DNA from: Bacteroidota bacterium
Lineage (GTDB): Bacteria > Bacteroidota > Bacteroidia > Chitinophagales > Chitinophagaceae
Reading direction: 5' to 3'
Assembly: GCA_947476145.1 (NCBI GenBank)
Contig: CANJPH010000004.1
Span: forward strand, 1 to 64,000
Length of the DNA: 64,000 nt
Shown: in pieces, positions 54,992 through 63,762 of the stretch
How the letters are laid out: every line of letters starts with the position of its first letter
Position numbering within the stretch: position 1 is the stretch's first letter
Position numbers and translations under genes: made by a program
The notes under the pieces: generated by a model
Databases searched by the model: none
The model's input: only the letters and a program-made list of their open reading frames with translations
What the model was told of the DNA's origin: nothing

Positions 54992-55417
54992 TTATGCTCT
55001 AAATCCTTTTCTTTTATTCATTTCACCGCGCATTTTTTTTAAAAATTCACGATCTATTTTTAATGCTTCATTAATTCTTTCATCTGTCTTTAATACAGAT
55101 TTTAAATCGGTCTTATATTTTTTTCTGGCAGTTAAGATCGCTTCTTGTAATTGAATCTCGTCATTTGACTTGGTTGCAATTACTTCTTTCATTACTTTTT
55201 TTTGTGCTTCGTACACTGGCCAAAATAATTCTGCTTCGGCAGTTGTTAATGCTAATTTTTCAGTAATAAACTGAATTTTAAACATTTCAATTTTTTCTTT
55301 ATTAGCACCTCTTCCGCCTTTGCCAGGACCTCTGCCTCCACCTTGGCCTTTTGGTGGTTGTGCGTTTGTTGAAATGGCCATTGCGATTACTAAACATAAA
55401 AGGAAAATCTTTTTCAT
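54992..55417 (-). CDS. Spy/CpxP-like periplasmic protein
   Basis: A 141-residue protein with leader ending STNAQ. A glycine/lysine/arginine-rich linker (GQGGGRGPGKGGRGANK, about 25-41) is followed by an all-helical region with LALTTAEAELFWPVYEAQ, close to the LTxxQ-type motif of Spy/CpxP/ZraP proteins, and many charged heptads. Such proteins act as chaperones or metal/stress sensors in the periplasm. It is the third gene of the operon behind an ECF sigma factor and a one-helix membrane protein, which suggests it is a sensor or target of that sigma factor. Confidence 0.75.
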   Translation of the reverse strand: MKKIFLLCLVIAMAISTNAQPPKGQGGGRGPGKGGRGANKEKIEMFKIQFITEKLALTTAEAELFWPVYEAQKKVMKEVIATKSNDEIQLQEAILTARKKYKTDLKSVLKTDERINEALKIDREFLKKMRGEMNKRKGFRA

Positions 55418-55440
55418 AGTGGTTACTTTTTTAATATTAT

Positions 55441-55902
55441 TTATTCGGCTTTATTGGTATCCTTATTTGAATTGATATCTATCTTGGATTCCTCAAACAT
55501 GTCGGCTTCTTCGTTTATTTCTGATGACCAATCTATTTCAGCAATGAGTTCATTGGAGTTTACATAATTTTCAATCTCTTCCGAAGGTATTTCCTCAATT
55601 TTCACATACTCGACAGTCGCAGTAGTTTGTTTACTGGATTGTATGTATAAATAGGTAGTTGCAACAATAGCTAATAGGGAAGCTGCAACAGCCATTCTAC
55701 GATATTTCGAGAAAACAATTACTTTAGCTTTTTGCTGACCAATGGCCTTTAAAATAGAAGCCTGTTGTTGATCAAAGAAGGCGCTACTTACCTGCTGTTG
55801 ATTTTCATTAAACTGCATCAAAGTTTCCTTGCTAAAAATTGCCTCAGCTAAGGCCTTGTCCTCTATAAGGCTAATATCTTTTTTCGTGTTTTCCATTTCC
55901 AT
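55441..55902 (-). CDS. single-pass membrane protein, probable anti-sigma factor
   Basis: A 153-residue protein with a cytoplasmic N-terminal region of about 65 residues, one transmembrane helix (about 70-88, AVAASLLAIVATTYLYI) and an acidic periplasmic tail rich in glutamate (VKIEEIPSEEIENY). There is no zinc-binding HxxxCxxC motif, so it is not of the classic ZAS type. Position immediately after the sigma factor, 27 nt from its stop, supports an anti-sigma role, but no recognised domain proves it. Confidence 0.6.
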   Translation of the reverse strand: MEMENTKKDISLIEDKALAEAIFSKETLMQFNENQQQVSSAFFDQQQASILKAIGQQKAKVIVFSKYRRMAVAASLLAIVATTYLYIQSSKQTTATVEYVKIEEIPSEEIENYVNSNELIAEIDWSSEINEEADMFEESKIDINSNKDTNKAE

Positions 55903-55929
55903 ACTATGACTTAAATTGATGATAAAGGT

Positions 55930-56472
55930 TTAATCCTGTTTTAAAATTTCCTCCATTTTTTTTATCGCTTGGTGATAATTGGCCTTAGCTCCACCTACTG
56001 TTGTACCTGTAATTGAGGCGATTTTTTCGTAATTCAAGGCTTCAAAATAGCGTAACATAAACACAAATCTTTGTTTTTCAGGCAGTTGCTTCACAGCGCG
56101 ATCCAAAGCGATTTGAATTTGAGTAGATTTTGGGTGATCTGATCCTGTTGCCGCTTCTTCGTAATCTATTTTCTCGGCAGTTTCGTTAAATCCTGCTTGC
56201 TTTTGTTGTTTTTGAATAAAATTCAAGGTTTCATTATAAGCGATTCTAAACAGCCAGGTGGAAAACTCGCTTTCCATTTTAAATCCGTCTAGTTTATTCC
56301 ATACTTTTATCCAAACCTGCTGAGCCACATCATCGGCGTCCATATGGTTATTAAGCATTCTTTTTATCTGGTAATAAACACGTTGCTGATGACGCTTTAG
56401 CAATTGAGTAAACGGCCCCTCTTTTTGAGTGGACTGTTGAAATTCCATTACCAATGTTTGGTCATTTTGCAT
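55930..56472 (-). CDS. ECF-type RNA polymerase sigma factor
   Basis: A 180-residue sigma-70 family protein. Region 2 is seen as DADDVAQQVWIKVWNKLDGFK and STWLFRIAYNETLNFIQK; region 4 as LPEKQRFVFMLRYFEALNYEKIASITGTTVGGAKANYHQAIKKM. ATG 56472 is used; the preceding TTG is in frame but unlikely. It probably directs transcription of its own operon and other envelope genes in response to a periplasmic cue sensed through the next two gene products. The divergent M28 peptidase gene starts 75 nt away and may share control. Confidence 0.92.
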   Translation of the reverse strand: MQNDQTLVMEFQQSTQKEGPFTQLLKRHQQRVYYQIKRMLNNHMDADDVAQQVWIKVWNKLDGFKMESEFSTWLFRIAYNETLNFIQKQQKQAGFNETAEKIDYEEAATGSDHPKSTQIQIALDRAVKQLPEKQRFVFMLRYFEALNYEKIASITGTTVGGAKANYHQAIKKMEEILKQD

Positions 56473-56547
56473 ATACAAATTTAGACAATACTTTACTAGG
56501 AAGGTTTAATGCTTTATCTTTAATACTCAATATTTAATGATATCGTT

Positions 56548-57843
56548 ATGAAAAAAAATGTAGGCTATTTAATCCTTTTATCTTCATTATTGGGATTGCA
56601 AGGCATGGCTCAGGATGTAAATTCAATCATCAATAAGGCTGAAACCGAAAGAATTGAAAAATATTTGTCATCAGATGAATTAGAAGGCAGACGTACTTTT
56701 TCAAAAGGTATTGATAAGGCAGCCGATTTTATTGCTAATGAGTTTAAACAAGCGGGATTAATGAAGCTTAATAATAGCAATAGCTATTTACAGTCTTTTT
56801 CTAAAATGAGTGCAAAATTTATTTCTGTAAGTGGAAGTTTTGATGGTGCTGTATTGGATGCTAAAAATATAATAGTGGTAACTCCTCAGCCAACCGTAAC
56901 TATTAATGAGACAAGCGGTTATGAAATAGTCAAAATAAATAAAGAAGATAATTTTGGACAAGCTGCCAGAAAATTCCTTACTGCTAATTCCAATGCTATT
57001 GTTTTAGTAGACGAAAGTTTTGCGAATAATTTTTCAAGACTTGTTCAATTAAAATCTAATATTACTGCAGATCAAAAAACCGTTGTTTTTGTTTTAACCA
57101 ATACAACACCAGCAAAATTTAATATTGAAGCGACCCATAAAATTGAAAATCTGGCCTTGGCCAATGTGGTGGGTGTGATTCCTGGAAAATCATTAGCTAA
57201 TGAGTATGTTATTTTTTCAGGCCATTACGATCATTTAGGTATTAATGGTGCTAAAGCAATGAATGGTGATTCTATTTATAACGGAGCCAATGACGATGCC
57301 GCTGGCACTACTGCTATGATTATGCTTTCCAAGTATTTTAAAAAATTAAATAATAATGAACGCACCCTTATTTTTGTGGCATTTACTGCCGAAGAAGTAG
57401 GTGGTTTTGGTGCACAATATTTTTCAAAGCAATTTGATCCATTAACGGTGAAGGCCATGTTTAACTTAGAGATGATTGGAACCGAAAGCAAATGGGGTAA
57501 AAATAGTGCGTACATCACTGGGTATGAAAAAACAAATATGGGAGATATTTTACAAAAGAATTTAGAAGGGTCTATTTTTAAATTTTATCCAGATCCATAT
57601 ACGGATCAAAATTTATTTTATCGCTCTGATAATGCAACGCTAGCAAGACTAGGTGTGCCAGCGCATACGATTTCTACTTCTAAAATGGATAGTGAGCCTA
57701 ATTATCATAAACCAAGTGATGAGTTCCAAACATTGGATATGGACAATATGAATGAAATAATTAAAGCCATTGCATTAAGTTCAAGAACCATTGTTTCAGG
57801 GAAAGACACGCCAACAAGAGTAGACACGAAACAATTAAAATAA
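56548..57843 (+). CDS. M28 family metallopeptidase
   Basis: A 431-residue exported aminopeptidase (leader ends GMAQ). Zinc ligands follow the M28 pattern: His226 and Asp228 region (SGHYDHLG), Asp249/Asp250 (GANDDAAG), and Glu282-Glu283 (AEEVGG) for the catalytic base and ligand. A protease-associated insert lies between about 85 and 200. It releases N-terminal amino acids from peptides outside the cytoplasm. The downstream serine hydrolase starts 8 nt after its stop, so they form an operon. Confidence 0.92.
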   Translation: MKKNVGYLILLSSLLGLQGMAQDVNSIINKAETERIEKYLSSDELEGRRTFSKGIDKAADFIANEFKQAGLMKLNNSNSYLQSFSKMSAKFISVSGSFDGAVLDAKNIIVVTPQPTVTINETSGYEIVKINKEDNFGQAARKFLTANSNAIVLVDESFANNFSRLVQLKSNITADQKTVVFVLTNTTPAKFNIEATHKIENLALANVVGVIPGKSLANEYVIFSGHYDHLGINGAKAMNGDSIYNGANDDAAGTTAMIMLSKYFKKLNNNERTLIFVAFTAEEVGGFGAQYFSKQFDPLTVKAMFNLEMIGTESKWGKNSAYITGYEKTNMGDILQKNLEGSIFKFYPDPYTDQNLFYRSDNATLARLGVPAHTISTSKMDSEPNYHKPSDEFQTLDMDNMNEIIKAIALSSRTIVSGKDTPTRVDTKQLK

Positions 57844-57851
57844 TTTTAAGA

Positions 57852-59066
57852 ATGCAAAAATTATTTTTTTATGTTTTGATATTGATTGGTATTTCGGGAA
57901 AGGCACAGATCAAAAATTATTATCCAGCTTCTGATAATTGGGAAGCTAAAATGCCCGCAAGTTTTCATATTGACTCTGCTTTACTAAACCAAGCCATTCA
58001 GTTTGCAAAGGACAACGAAACAAAACAGCCTAAAAATTTATGGTTAAGCCAAGCCATGCAATTTGGCAAAGAGCCTTATTCGGATCCTATTGGACCGATG
58101 GCTGATAGAGGAGAAGTAACGGGGTTGGTTATTTACAAAGGCTATATTATTGCAAAGTGGGGTAATCCAAATGCTGTTGAAATGATTCATAGTGTTACTA
58201 AAAGCTTTGTATCTACTGTAGTGGGGTTAGCTTTTGATAAAGGCTTGATTCATTCTGTTGACGATAAAGTATATCCTTATTTGCCACCCATACAAGTTGC
58301 CGGTGATGGCGTGATAAATCTGAATGAAAATCCGATTGCAAAAACTTCTTTTATTTACCCATTTGAAACAGAACACAATAAACAAATTAGTTGGGATCAT
58401 TTATTAAGACAAACCAGTGATTGGGAAGGAGTGCTCTGGGGAAAGCCCGATTGGGCAGATAGACCTTCCGATAAACAAGAGGATTGGACTACGAGAAAAA
58501 GATTTGAACCTGGAACCGTTTTTAAATATAATGATACCCGCGTAAATGCATTGGCACTTGCAGCAACCACAGTTTGGCGTAAACCTTTGCCCGAAGTATT
58601 AAGAGAGCAAGTAATGAACCCCATTGGAGCATCTAATACTTGGCTATGGGCAGGGTATCAAAATGCATGGATTGTTTTAGATGGCAGAATGATACAGTCC
58701 GTTAGTGGTGGTGGGCATTTTGGAGGCGGCCTTTTCATAAACGCTTATGACATGGCGAGGTTTGGTTTATTAACCTTAAGAAATGGAAATTGGAATGGGA
58801 AGCAAATTATTTCAGCCGATTGGATGAATAAGTCCAAAATCCCCACCAAGGCAAATACAGGATATGGATTTATGAATTACTTCTTAAACACAGATCAAAA
58901 AATGTATCCTGCTGCGCCGGCTTCTGCATATGCTCATCTTGGCAATGGAACCAATGCCATTTATGTAGACAAAGAAAATGATTTAGTAGTGGTGATAAGA
59001 TGGATAGAGGACAAGAAAATGAATGATTTTTTAAAAATATTACTAAGCGCTTTGCCTGCTAAATAA
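57852..59066 (+). CDS. serine hydrolase, class C beta-lactamase / 6-aminohexanoate hydrolase-like
   Basis: A 404-residue exported protein (leader ends SGKAQ). SxxK is Ser114-Lys117 (SVTK); the tyrosine motif is in FKYNDTRVN near residues 222-230; LLRQTSDWEGV and SGGGHFGGGLF are typical of the branch that includes NylB-like 6-aminohexanoate-dimer hydrolases. The third box is HLGNG near 373. Co-expression with an M28 aminopeptidase suggests work on peptides or amides. It is convergent with the DoxX gene, with an 17-nt gap. Confidence 0.9.
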   Translation: MQKLFFYVLILIGISGKAQIKNYYPASDNWEAKMPASFHIDSALLNQAIQFAKDNETKQPKNLWLSQAMQFGKEPYSDPIGPMADRGEVTGLVIYKGYIIAKWGNPNAVEMIHSVTKSFVSTVVGLAFDKGLIHSVDDKVYPYLPPIQVAGDGVINLNENPIAKTSFIYPFETEHNKQISWDHLLRQTSDWEGVLWGKPDWADRPSDKQEDWTTRKRFEPGTVFKYNDTRVNALALAATTVWRKPLPEVLREQVMNPIGASNTWLWAGYQNAWIVLDGRMIQSVSGGGHFGGGLFINAYDMARFGLLTLRNGNWNGKQIISADWMNKSKIPTKANTGYGFMNYFLNTDQKMYPAAPASAYAHLGNGTNAIYVDKENDLVVVIRWIEDKKMNDFLKILLSALPAK

Positions 59067-59083
59067 ACCATTAAATAGCTGAT

Positions 59084-59452
59084 TTATTTGGTCTTAAGAC
59101 TTTGTAGTTTGTGAAAACTAGTATAGGATACAAGTAATAATCCAAAGAATACAATGGCCATAATGGTATTGCCCATTGGATCACCAACTGCAATATGAGC
59201 TACTGCGGCTGTTATATACAATATGCCAAATCCTACATAAGCCCACTCTTTAAAACGTGCAGGAACTGCAGGAATAATTAATAAAACTAAACCAATAAGT
59301 TGGCCTATACTTACTTCCAATCCTAACCATCTTGGAATGCCTAAGTGAGTAGTTCCTTCAATAGCCATTTGGGAGTTCATCATAATAGCAGTAGAGGCAA
59401 ATAAACAAATAATACTAGTCGTCACCCAATACATAATTTTTGTAGTTTTCAT
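59084..59452 (-). CDS. DoxX family membrane protein
   Basis: A 122-residue protein with four hydrophobic helices (about 7-25, 45-62, 70-87 and 97-113), matching the DoxX/DoxX-like four-helix family. HLGIPRWLGLEVSIGQLIGLVLLI carries the family's G-x-x-x-G region. Functions are diverse and mostly unknown, with links to quinone-dependent oxidation or envelope stress. It stands alone between the convergent serine hydrolase and the divergent NTF2-like gene. Confidence 0.83.
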   Translation of the reverse strand: MKTTKIMYWVTTSIICLFASTAIMMNSQMAIEGTTHLGIPRWLGLEVSIGQLIGLVLLIIPAVPARFKEWAYVGFGILYITAAVAHIAVGDPMGNTIMAIVFFGLLLVSYTSFHKLQSLKTK

Positions 59453-59536
59453 AGTTTATTTTAAATAAATGTGTTTTAAATTGTTGTCAAAATACAAATT
59501 CGTTCGGAATTTAAAAAATCAAATTAAAAATATTTT

Positions 59537-59998
59537 ATGTACCCTAAATTATTATCAGTAATTATTGCCACTTTATTTACAAATCATATAGTGAACGCAC
59601 AACAAGTTAATGTTAATGACAGTGAGCAGACGGCTGTAAAAATGGTGATTCAAAATTTGTTTAATGCCATGAAAAGCAGTGATACCGTACTTCTAAAAAC
59701 TTGTTTTAGTCCCACGGCAGTTTTTCAAACTATTGTTTCAAAAGACAAAGTGGTGGTGGTCAAAGACGAAACGGTTCAGAACTTTATAAATAGTATTGGT
59801 ACACAACCTGCAGGTGCGCTTGATGAGCGCATTGTATTTGAAACTGTAAAAACAAATATGGACTTAGCTGTTGTATGGACACCTTATGAATTTTATTTTA
59901 AGGATAAGTATTCACACAAAGGCGTGAATTCTTTTCAGCTGGTAAAGTTTAAAGAAGGCTGGAAAATTCAGTATCTAATTGACACTAGATATAAGTAA
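59537..59998 (+). CDS. NTF2-like (SnoaL-type) exported protein
   Basis: A 153-residue protein with a leader ending NHIVNAQ. The remaining 130 residues match the nuclear transport factor 2-like fold: SEQTAVKMVIQNLFNAMKSSDTVLLKTCFSPTAVFQT at the start and GVNSFQLVKFKEGWKIQYLIDTRYK at the end, a very common Bacteroidota arrangement. The family provides small cone-shaped pockets that may be enzymatic or only bind ligands. It ends 7 nt from the convergent asparaginase gene. Confidence 0.87.
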   Translation: MYPKLLSVIIATLFTNHIVNAQQVNVNDSEQTAVKMVIQNLFNAMKSSDTVLLKTCFSPTAVFQTIVSKDKVVVVKDETVQNFINSIGTQPAGALDERIVFETVKTNMDLAVVWTPYEFYFKDKYSHKGVNSFQLVKFKEGWKIQYLIDTRYK

Positions 59999-60005
59999 TG
60001 AACTA

Positions 60006-60497
60006 CTAAAAAGATTCAAATTCCCCTTTGTCTATATTCTTTTTAACCTTACCTGCTTCAAATACTTTTCCATTCATAATAATATAAACTCCAGGAGATA
60101 ATACTTGTACAAAAGCTAAGGCGCTACCCAAATTAAATAATCCGTCACTACTGCCAAATTTATAAGGGACCATGGCACCAGTTAGTACAATGGTTTTTTC
60201 TTTACATCTATCTATTAAGTACTCGGCGGTAAGTGTCATGGTGTCAGTACCGTGGGTAATTAAAATTTTACTGCTTTGGGTATTGTTAATTGCAGCAGCA
60301 ATGGTAGCTCTGTCTTCTTCTACAAAGTCTAAACTATCCTTCATCATTAAAGTTTCAATGGATAAATCCAATCGGCTTCTACCTAGGTCCAACATTTCAT
60401 GTAAATGCGTTTCCTTAAAATATAAACTACCGTTTAACTCATTATATTCTTTATCAAAAGTACCTCCTGTAATAAACACTTGAATTACCTTTTCCAT
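60006..60497 (-). CDS. short asparaginase-domain protein
   Basis: A 163-residue protein equal to the N-terminal domain of bacterial asparaginases, about half the usual 320-350 residues. The first catalytic threonine is in TGGTFDKEY (Thr13), the second set is HGTDTM (Thr83, Asp84), and a lysine lies in VPYKFGSSDG (112). The C-terminal domain that completes the usual dimer interface is missing, with a clean stop and no sign of a frameshift downstream. Stand-alone proteins of this size exist, so it need not be broken. The start is ATG 60497, 4 nt after the esterase gene. Confidence 0.82.
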   Translation of the reverse strand: MEKVIQVFITGGTFDKEYNELNGSLYFKETHLHEMLDLGRSRLDLSIETLMMKDSLDFVEEDRATIAAAINNTQSSKILITHGTDTMTLTAEYLIDRCKEKTIVLTGAMVPYKFGSSDGLFNLGSALAFVQVLSPGVYIIMNGKVFEAGKVKKNIDKGEFESF

Positions 60498-60501
60498 AGC
60501 T

Positions 60502-61380
60502 TTATTTTGCTCTAAAATTATCACTAATAAACGACAATCCATCAATCACATTGTTTCTCCAATAGGTCCAATTATGTGCCCCGTCCCGCATTCTAAATTC
60601 GTGGGGTACATTTTTTTTGGTGAGTACAATATGCAATTGAGTATTACCCACCGATAAAAAATCTTTATCACCACAGTCAATCCAATATTTCACTGCTGAC
60701 AATTCTTCGGTCGTTTTTTTATCAATAATACTAAATACACTATTTGCATTCCAATTGGCAGTGAGCCTGTCTTTCCCTTTTAGATTTTTACCAATACTTC
60801 CAGCAAAGTAATTATTATACATTCCATCCTGCATGGTTTCGCAATCACTGTCGGTCCAAATAGCCGCACTCAAAGGGGCAGCTGCAACAAATAAGTTGGG
60901 ATATTTCAATGCATACAATAAACTACCATAGCCTCCCATGGAAAGTCCTGCAATGCCTCTAAATCTTTTATCGGCTTTCACCTTATATGTTTTCTCAATA
61001 TGGGGGATCAGCTCCTTAATAAAAAAATCTTCATAATTCATGGAACCATCGGCAGCATTCATGTAAAAACTTTTAAAGCCGTCGGGCGTCACAATAATCA
61101 TGGGTGCTATTTTCCCCTTCTTAATGGCGGCATCTGCTAAACGGTTTATTTCTCCAAACTGAATCCAACCATCATCACTATCTCCATGACCATGTAATAA
61201 ATAAGTAACCGGATAGTTACGTTGATTGTTTTCATATCCTTCGGGTAAATACACGGTATAATGAACGTCTCTATTTAAAATTGTACTTTTTATTACTTGT
61301 TTTGTCATCACCTTACCTTGACTATATCCTGTCAAAAAAGTTAACATTACAATTAAGAGTAAAGCAATTTTAATTTTCAT
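60502..61380 (-). CDS. esterase D-type alpha/beta hydrolase, exported
   Basis: A 292-residue protein with signal peptide ending LTGYSQ. It belongs to the putative esterase (Esterase D / feruloyl esterase-like) family: YLLHGHGDSDDGW, the nucleophile Ser147 in GLSMGGYG, an aspartate in IDCGDKDFL and the histidine in DGAHNWTYW. Substrates may be acyl sugars, feruloyl esters or trehalose mycolate-like esters; nothing here decides. The asparaginase-domain gene follows after 4 nt. Confidence 0.9.
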   Translation of the reverse strand: MKIKIALLLIVMLTFLTGYSQGKVMTKQVIKSTILNRDVHYTVYLPEGYENNQRNYPVTYLLHGHGDSDDGWIQFGEINRLADAAIKKGKIAPMIIVTPDGFKSFYMNAADGSMNYEDFFIKELIPHIEKTYKVKADKRFRGIAGLSMGGYGSLLYALKYPNLFVAAAPLSAAIWTDSDCETMQDGMYNNYFAGSIGKNLKGKDRLTANWNANSVFSIIDKKTTEELSAVKYWIDCGDKDFLSVGNTQLHIVLTKKNVPHEFRMRDGAHNWTYWRNNVIDGLSFISDNFRAK

Positions 61381-61550
61381 AAATAATAATTTAAAATAAA
61401 TAATTAGCCAGTTCTAAGATACGATTATCCCATGATGCAGTATGTTTAAATTTATGTAATTTTAATTAGATAAAACATAATCTATCAATTAGGTAGACAA
61501 TAAAAAATGGGTTACCTTGTAGGCCTATCATTTATTTTTAATTGTATAAG

Positions 61551-62438
61551 ATGAAAAACTTTGTTTTCTTATTGCTATTGTTACTTTCATTTCAGCTGCT
61601 TCAAGCGCAGGATAAGGAGTATATTCAATCTGTTAATCAATGGCATCAAATGAGAATTGATTATTTAAAAAAGCCGGATGGTTGGTTAAATTTAGAAGGG
61701 TTATTTTGGTTGCATAAAGGAAAGAATAGTTTTGGAAGTAACAGTAAGGCCGACTGTCATTATAATAACAAGGACTTTCCAGGTTTACTTGGAAATTTTA
61801 TATATGAAGGGGATTCAGTGATTTGGGAAAATGGAAAAACGGATGCTATTGATATCGATCATGTAAAAGCATCATTAGGGCAATCCTATATGGTATTTGA
61901 TGCAAAAGGGAAGGAGTCCGTAATGGATTGGAAGCAGTTTTCATGGGCGGTGATTAAAAGAGAAGACAAAGTGGGCATTCGGTTTAGAAATTTAAAAGCT
62001 AAAACACTTGTAAATTTTAAAGACATTGACCGATTTCCCATTCAGTCTAAATGGCATATCAAAGCAAAATTAGTACAACCCGCGCAGGACTTTTTAATGA
62101 TTACCAATGTGCTGGGTCAAACGGTTTCTTCTAAAAATGCAGGCAAACTATTATTTGAAATAAAGGGTAAAAGTTTTTCGTTGGATGTAATTGATGAAAA
62201 TGGCTCAACTCTTTTTATTGTTTTTGCCGATCAAACATCAGGAAAAACTACCTATGGTGCTGGCAGGTTTATTGATATCCCCAAGCCCGATAAAGATGGG
62301 AATACCAAAATTGATTTTAACAATGCCTATAATCCACCTTGCGCTTTTACAGCATTTGCTACCTGTCCTTTACCGCCAAAGCAAAACAGACTTCCTATAA
62401 GTATAGAAGCAGGGGAAAAAAATTATGGACATCATTAA
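61551..62438 (+). CDS. DUF1684 domain protein, exported
   Basis: A 295-residue protein with leader MKNFVFLLLLLLSFQLLQAQ (ATG 61551; a TTG three codons earlier is in frame). DUF1684 is recognised by GWLNLEGLFWLHKGKNSFGS (near residues 42-61), FWAVIKRED-like strands and the end CAFTAFATCPLPPKQNRLPI. The family is widespread in Bacteroidota and has no established activity. It lies 161 nt from the divergent esterase gene and 23 nt before the dehydrogenase gene, possibly co-transcribed with the latter. Confidence 0.9.
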   Translation: MKNFVFLLLLLLSFQLLQAQDKEYIQSVNQWHQMRIDYLKKPDGWLNLEGLFWLHKGKNSFGSNSKADCHYNNKDFPGLLGNFIYEGDSVIWENGKTDAIDIDHVKASLGQSYMVFDAKGKESVMDWKQFSWAVIKREDKVGIRFRNLKAKTLVNFKDIDRFPIQSKWHIKAKLVQPAQDFLMITNVLGQTVSSKNAGKLLFEIKGKSFSLDVIDENGSTLFIVFADQTSGKTTYGAGRFIDIPKPDKDGNTKIDFNNAYNPPCAFTAFATCPLPPKQNRLPISIEAGEKNYGHH

Positions 62439-62461
62439 GGAGTCCATTAACTTTGGGCACT

Positions 62462-63733
62462 ATGAGTGTTTCCTTTAATACCAATTCAAATATTGCCATT
62501 ATTGGACTGGGCTATGTTGGCCTTCCACTTGCTGTGGAGTTTGGTAAAAAATACTCGGTCATTGGATTTGATATTAATACGAACCGAATTGATGCACTCA
62601 ATAATGGAGAAGATGAAACCCTCCAGTGCAATGCTACTGAAATAAAGGAAACAAGCAGATTAAGCTTTAGCACAGACTTAACTGCAATTAAGCATTGTAA
62701 CATTTATATTGTAACGGTACCCACTCCGGTGGATGATCTTAAAAAACCCAACTTACACCCTTTATTAAATGCCAGTAAAATGGTTGGCTCCATTTTAAAA
62801 AAAGGAGACCTGGTAATCTATGAAAGTACGGTGTATCCGGGCTGTACCGAAGAGGACTGTGTTCCCGTTTTAGAAAAAGAAAGCGGGTTGCAATACAATC
62901 AAGATTTTTTTGTGGGGTATTCCCCCGAAAGAATTAATCCAGGAGATAAGGTAAACACTTTAACCAAAATTATAAAAGTAACATCAGGCTCTACACCTGA
63001 AATTGCAGATACAGTGGATGCTTTGTATGCAAGCATTATTACTGCAGGCACGCATAAAGTGTCTAGTATTAAAATTGCAGAAGCATCAAAGTCTATTGAA
63101 AATGCGCAAAGAGATATTAATATTTCTTTTGTCAATGAATTGGCGTTGATATTTGACAAGATGGGCATTGATACACAGGAAGTATTAGATGCGGCTGCAA
63201 CAAAATGGAATTTTTTACCCTTCAAGCCAGGATTAGTGGGCGGTCATTGTATTGGAGTGGATCCTTATTATTTAGCACATAAAGCAACTTTATTAGGACA
63301 TACTCCTCAAGTAATTTTATCGGGACGAAAAGTAAATGACGCCATGAGCGCTTTTATTGGAGAAAAATTAATTCGACTTTTAGAAAAAGCGTCTAAACCT
63401 ATAAAGGGTGCTAAAGTTTTATTATTAGGGGTCACTTTTAAGGAGAACTGTCCAGATATCCGCAATTCAAAAGTTTTTGAAATTGTTCGTTTTTTAAAAG
63501 CAAAAGAAATGGAAGTTTATGTATTTGATCCCTTTGCCAATGCTAACGAAGTAGAGGCCAGCCAAGGTGTGCAATTGATTACGCAGTTGGAAACCTATGA
63601 TGCCATTTTGATTACCGTGGCACATACCTTTTTTACTTCCTTGGATTATGATAAATTAAAAAATGGTTCAGACACTATTTTATTTGACACCAAGTCCCTG
63701 CTAGACAAAAAAATAGTTACAGCAAGGCTGTAA
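62462..63733 (+). CDS. nucleotide-sugar dehydrogenase (UDP-sugar 6-dehydrogenase family)
   Basis: A 423-residue NAD-dependent dehydrogenase. The Rossmann GLGYVGLP is at 15-22, the YESTVYPGCTEE catalytic segment is near 120-131, and the active-site Cys263 is in VGGHCIGVDPYYL. The last third is the UDP-binding domain (LLLGVTFKENCPDIRNSK). It most resembles the UDP-N-acetyl-hexosamine dehydrogenases of the TviB/WbpA branch, which make precursors for surface polysaccharide. No glycosyltransferase cluster is visible in the window. ATG 62462 is used because the extended in-frame upstream region overlaps the DUF1684 gene. Confidence 0.93.
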   Translation: MSVSFNTNSNIAIIGLGYVGLPLAVEFGKKYSVIGFDINTNRIDALNNGEDETLQCNATEIKETSRLSFSTDLTAIKHCNIYIVTVPTPVDDLKKPNLHPLLNASKMVGSILKKGDLVIYESTVYPGCTEEDCVPVLEKESGLQYNQDFFVGYSPERINPGDKVNTLTKIIKVTSGSTPEIADTVDALYASIITAGTHKVSSIKIAEASKSIENAQRDINISFVNELALIFDKMGIDTQEVLDAAATKWNFLPFKPGLVGGHCIGVDPYYLAHKATLLGHTPQVILSGRKVNDAMSAFIGEKLIRLLEKASKPIKGAKVLLLGVTFKENCPDIRNSKVFEIVRFLKAKEMEVYVFDPFANANEVEASQGVQLITQLETYDAILITVAHTFFTSLDYDKLKNGSDTILFDTKSLLDKKIVTARL

Positions 63734-63740
63734 CTATTTT
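63711..63740. terminator. bidirectional intrinsic terminator over the dehydrogenase stop codon
   Basis: A 13-bp perfect stem (63711-63723 with 63727-63739, loop AAG) spans the last codons and stop of the dehydrogenase gene. T runs follow on the minus strand (seven T) and, more weakly, on the plus strand. It serves both the dehydrogenase and the convergent acylase gene. Confidence 0.87.
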
Positions 63741-63762
63741 AAAACTCAGTATTATTTTTTTA

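Noticed and set aside
56476..56483. TAAATTTG on the minus strand upstream of the sigma factor gene
   Set aside because: It fits the -7 consensus but would start RNA at the ATG itself, and no -33 is present; a leaderless sigma factor transcript cannot be claimed from this.
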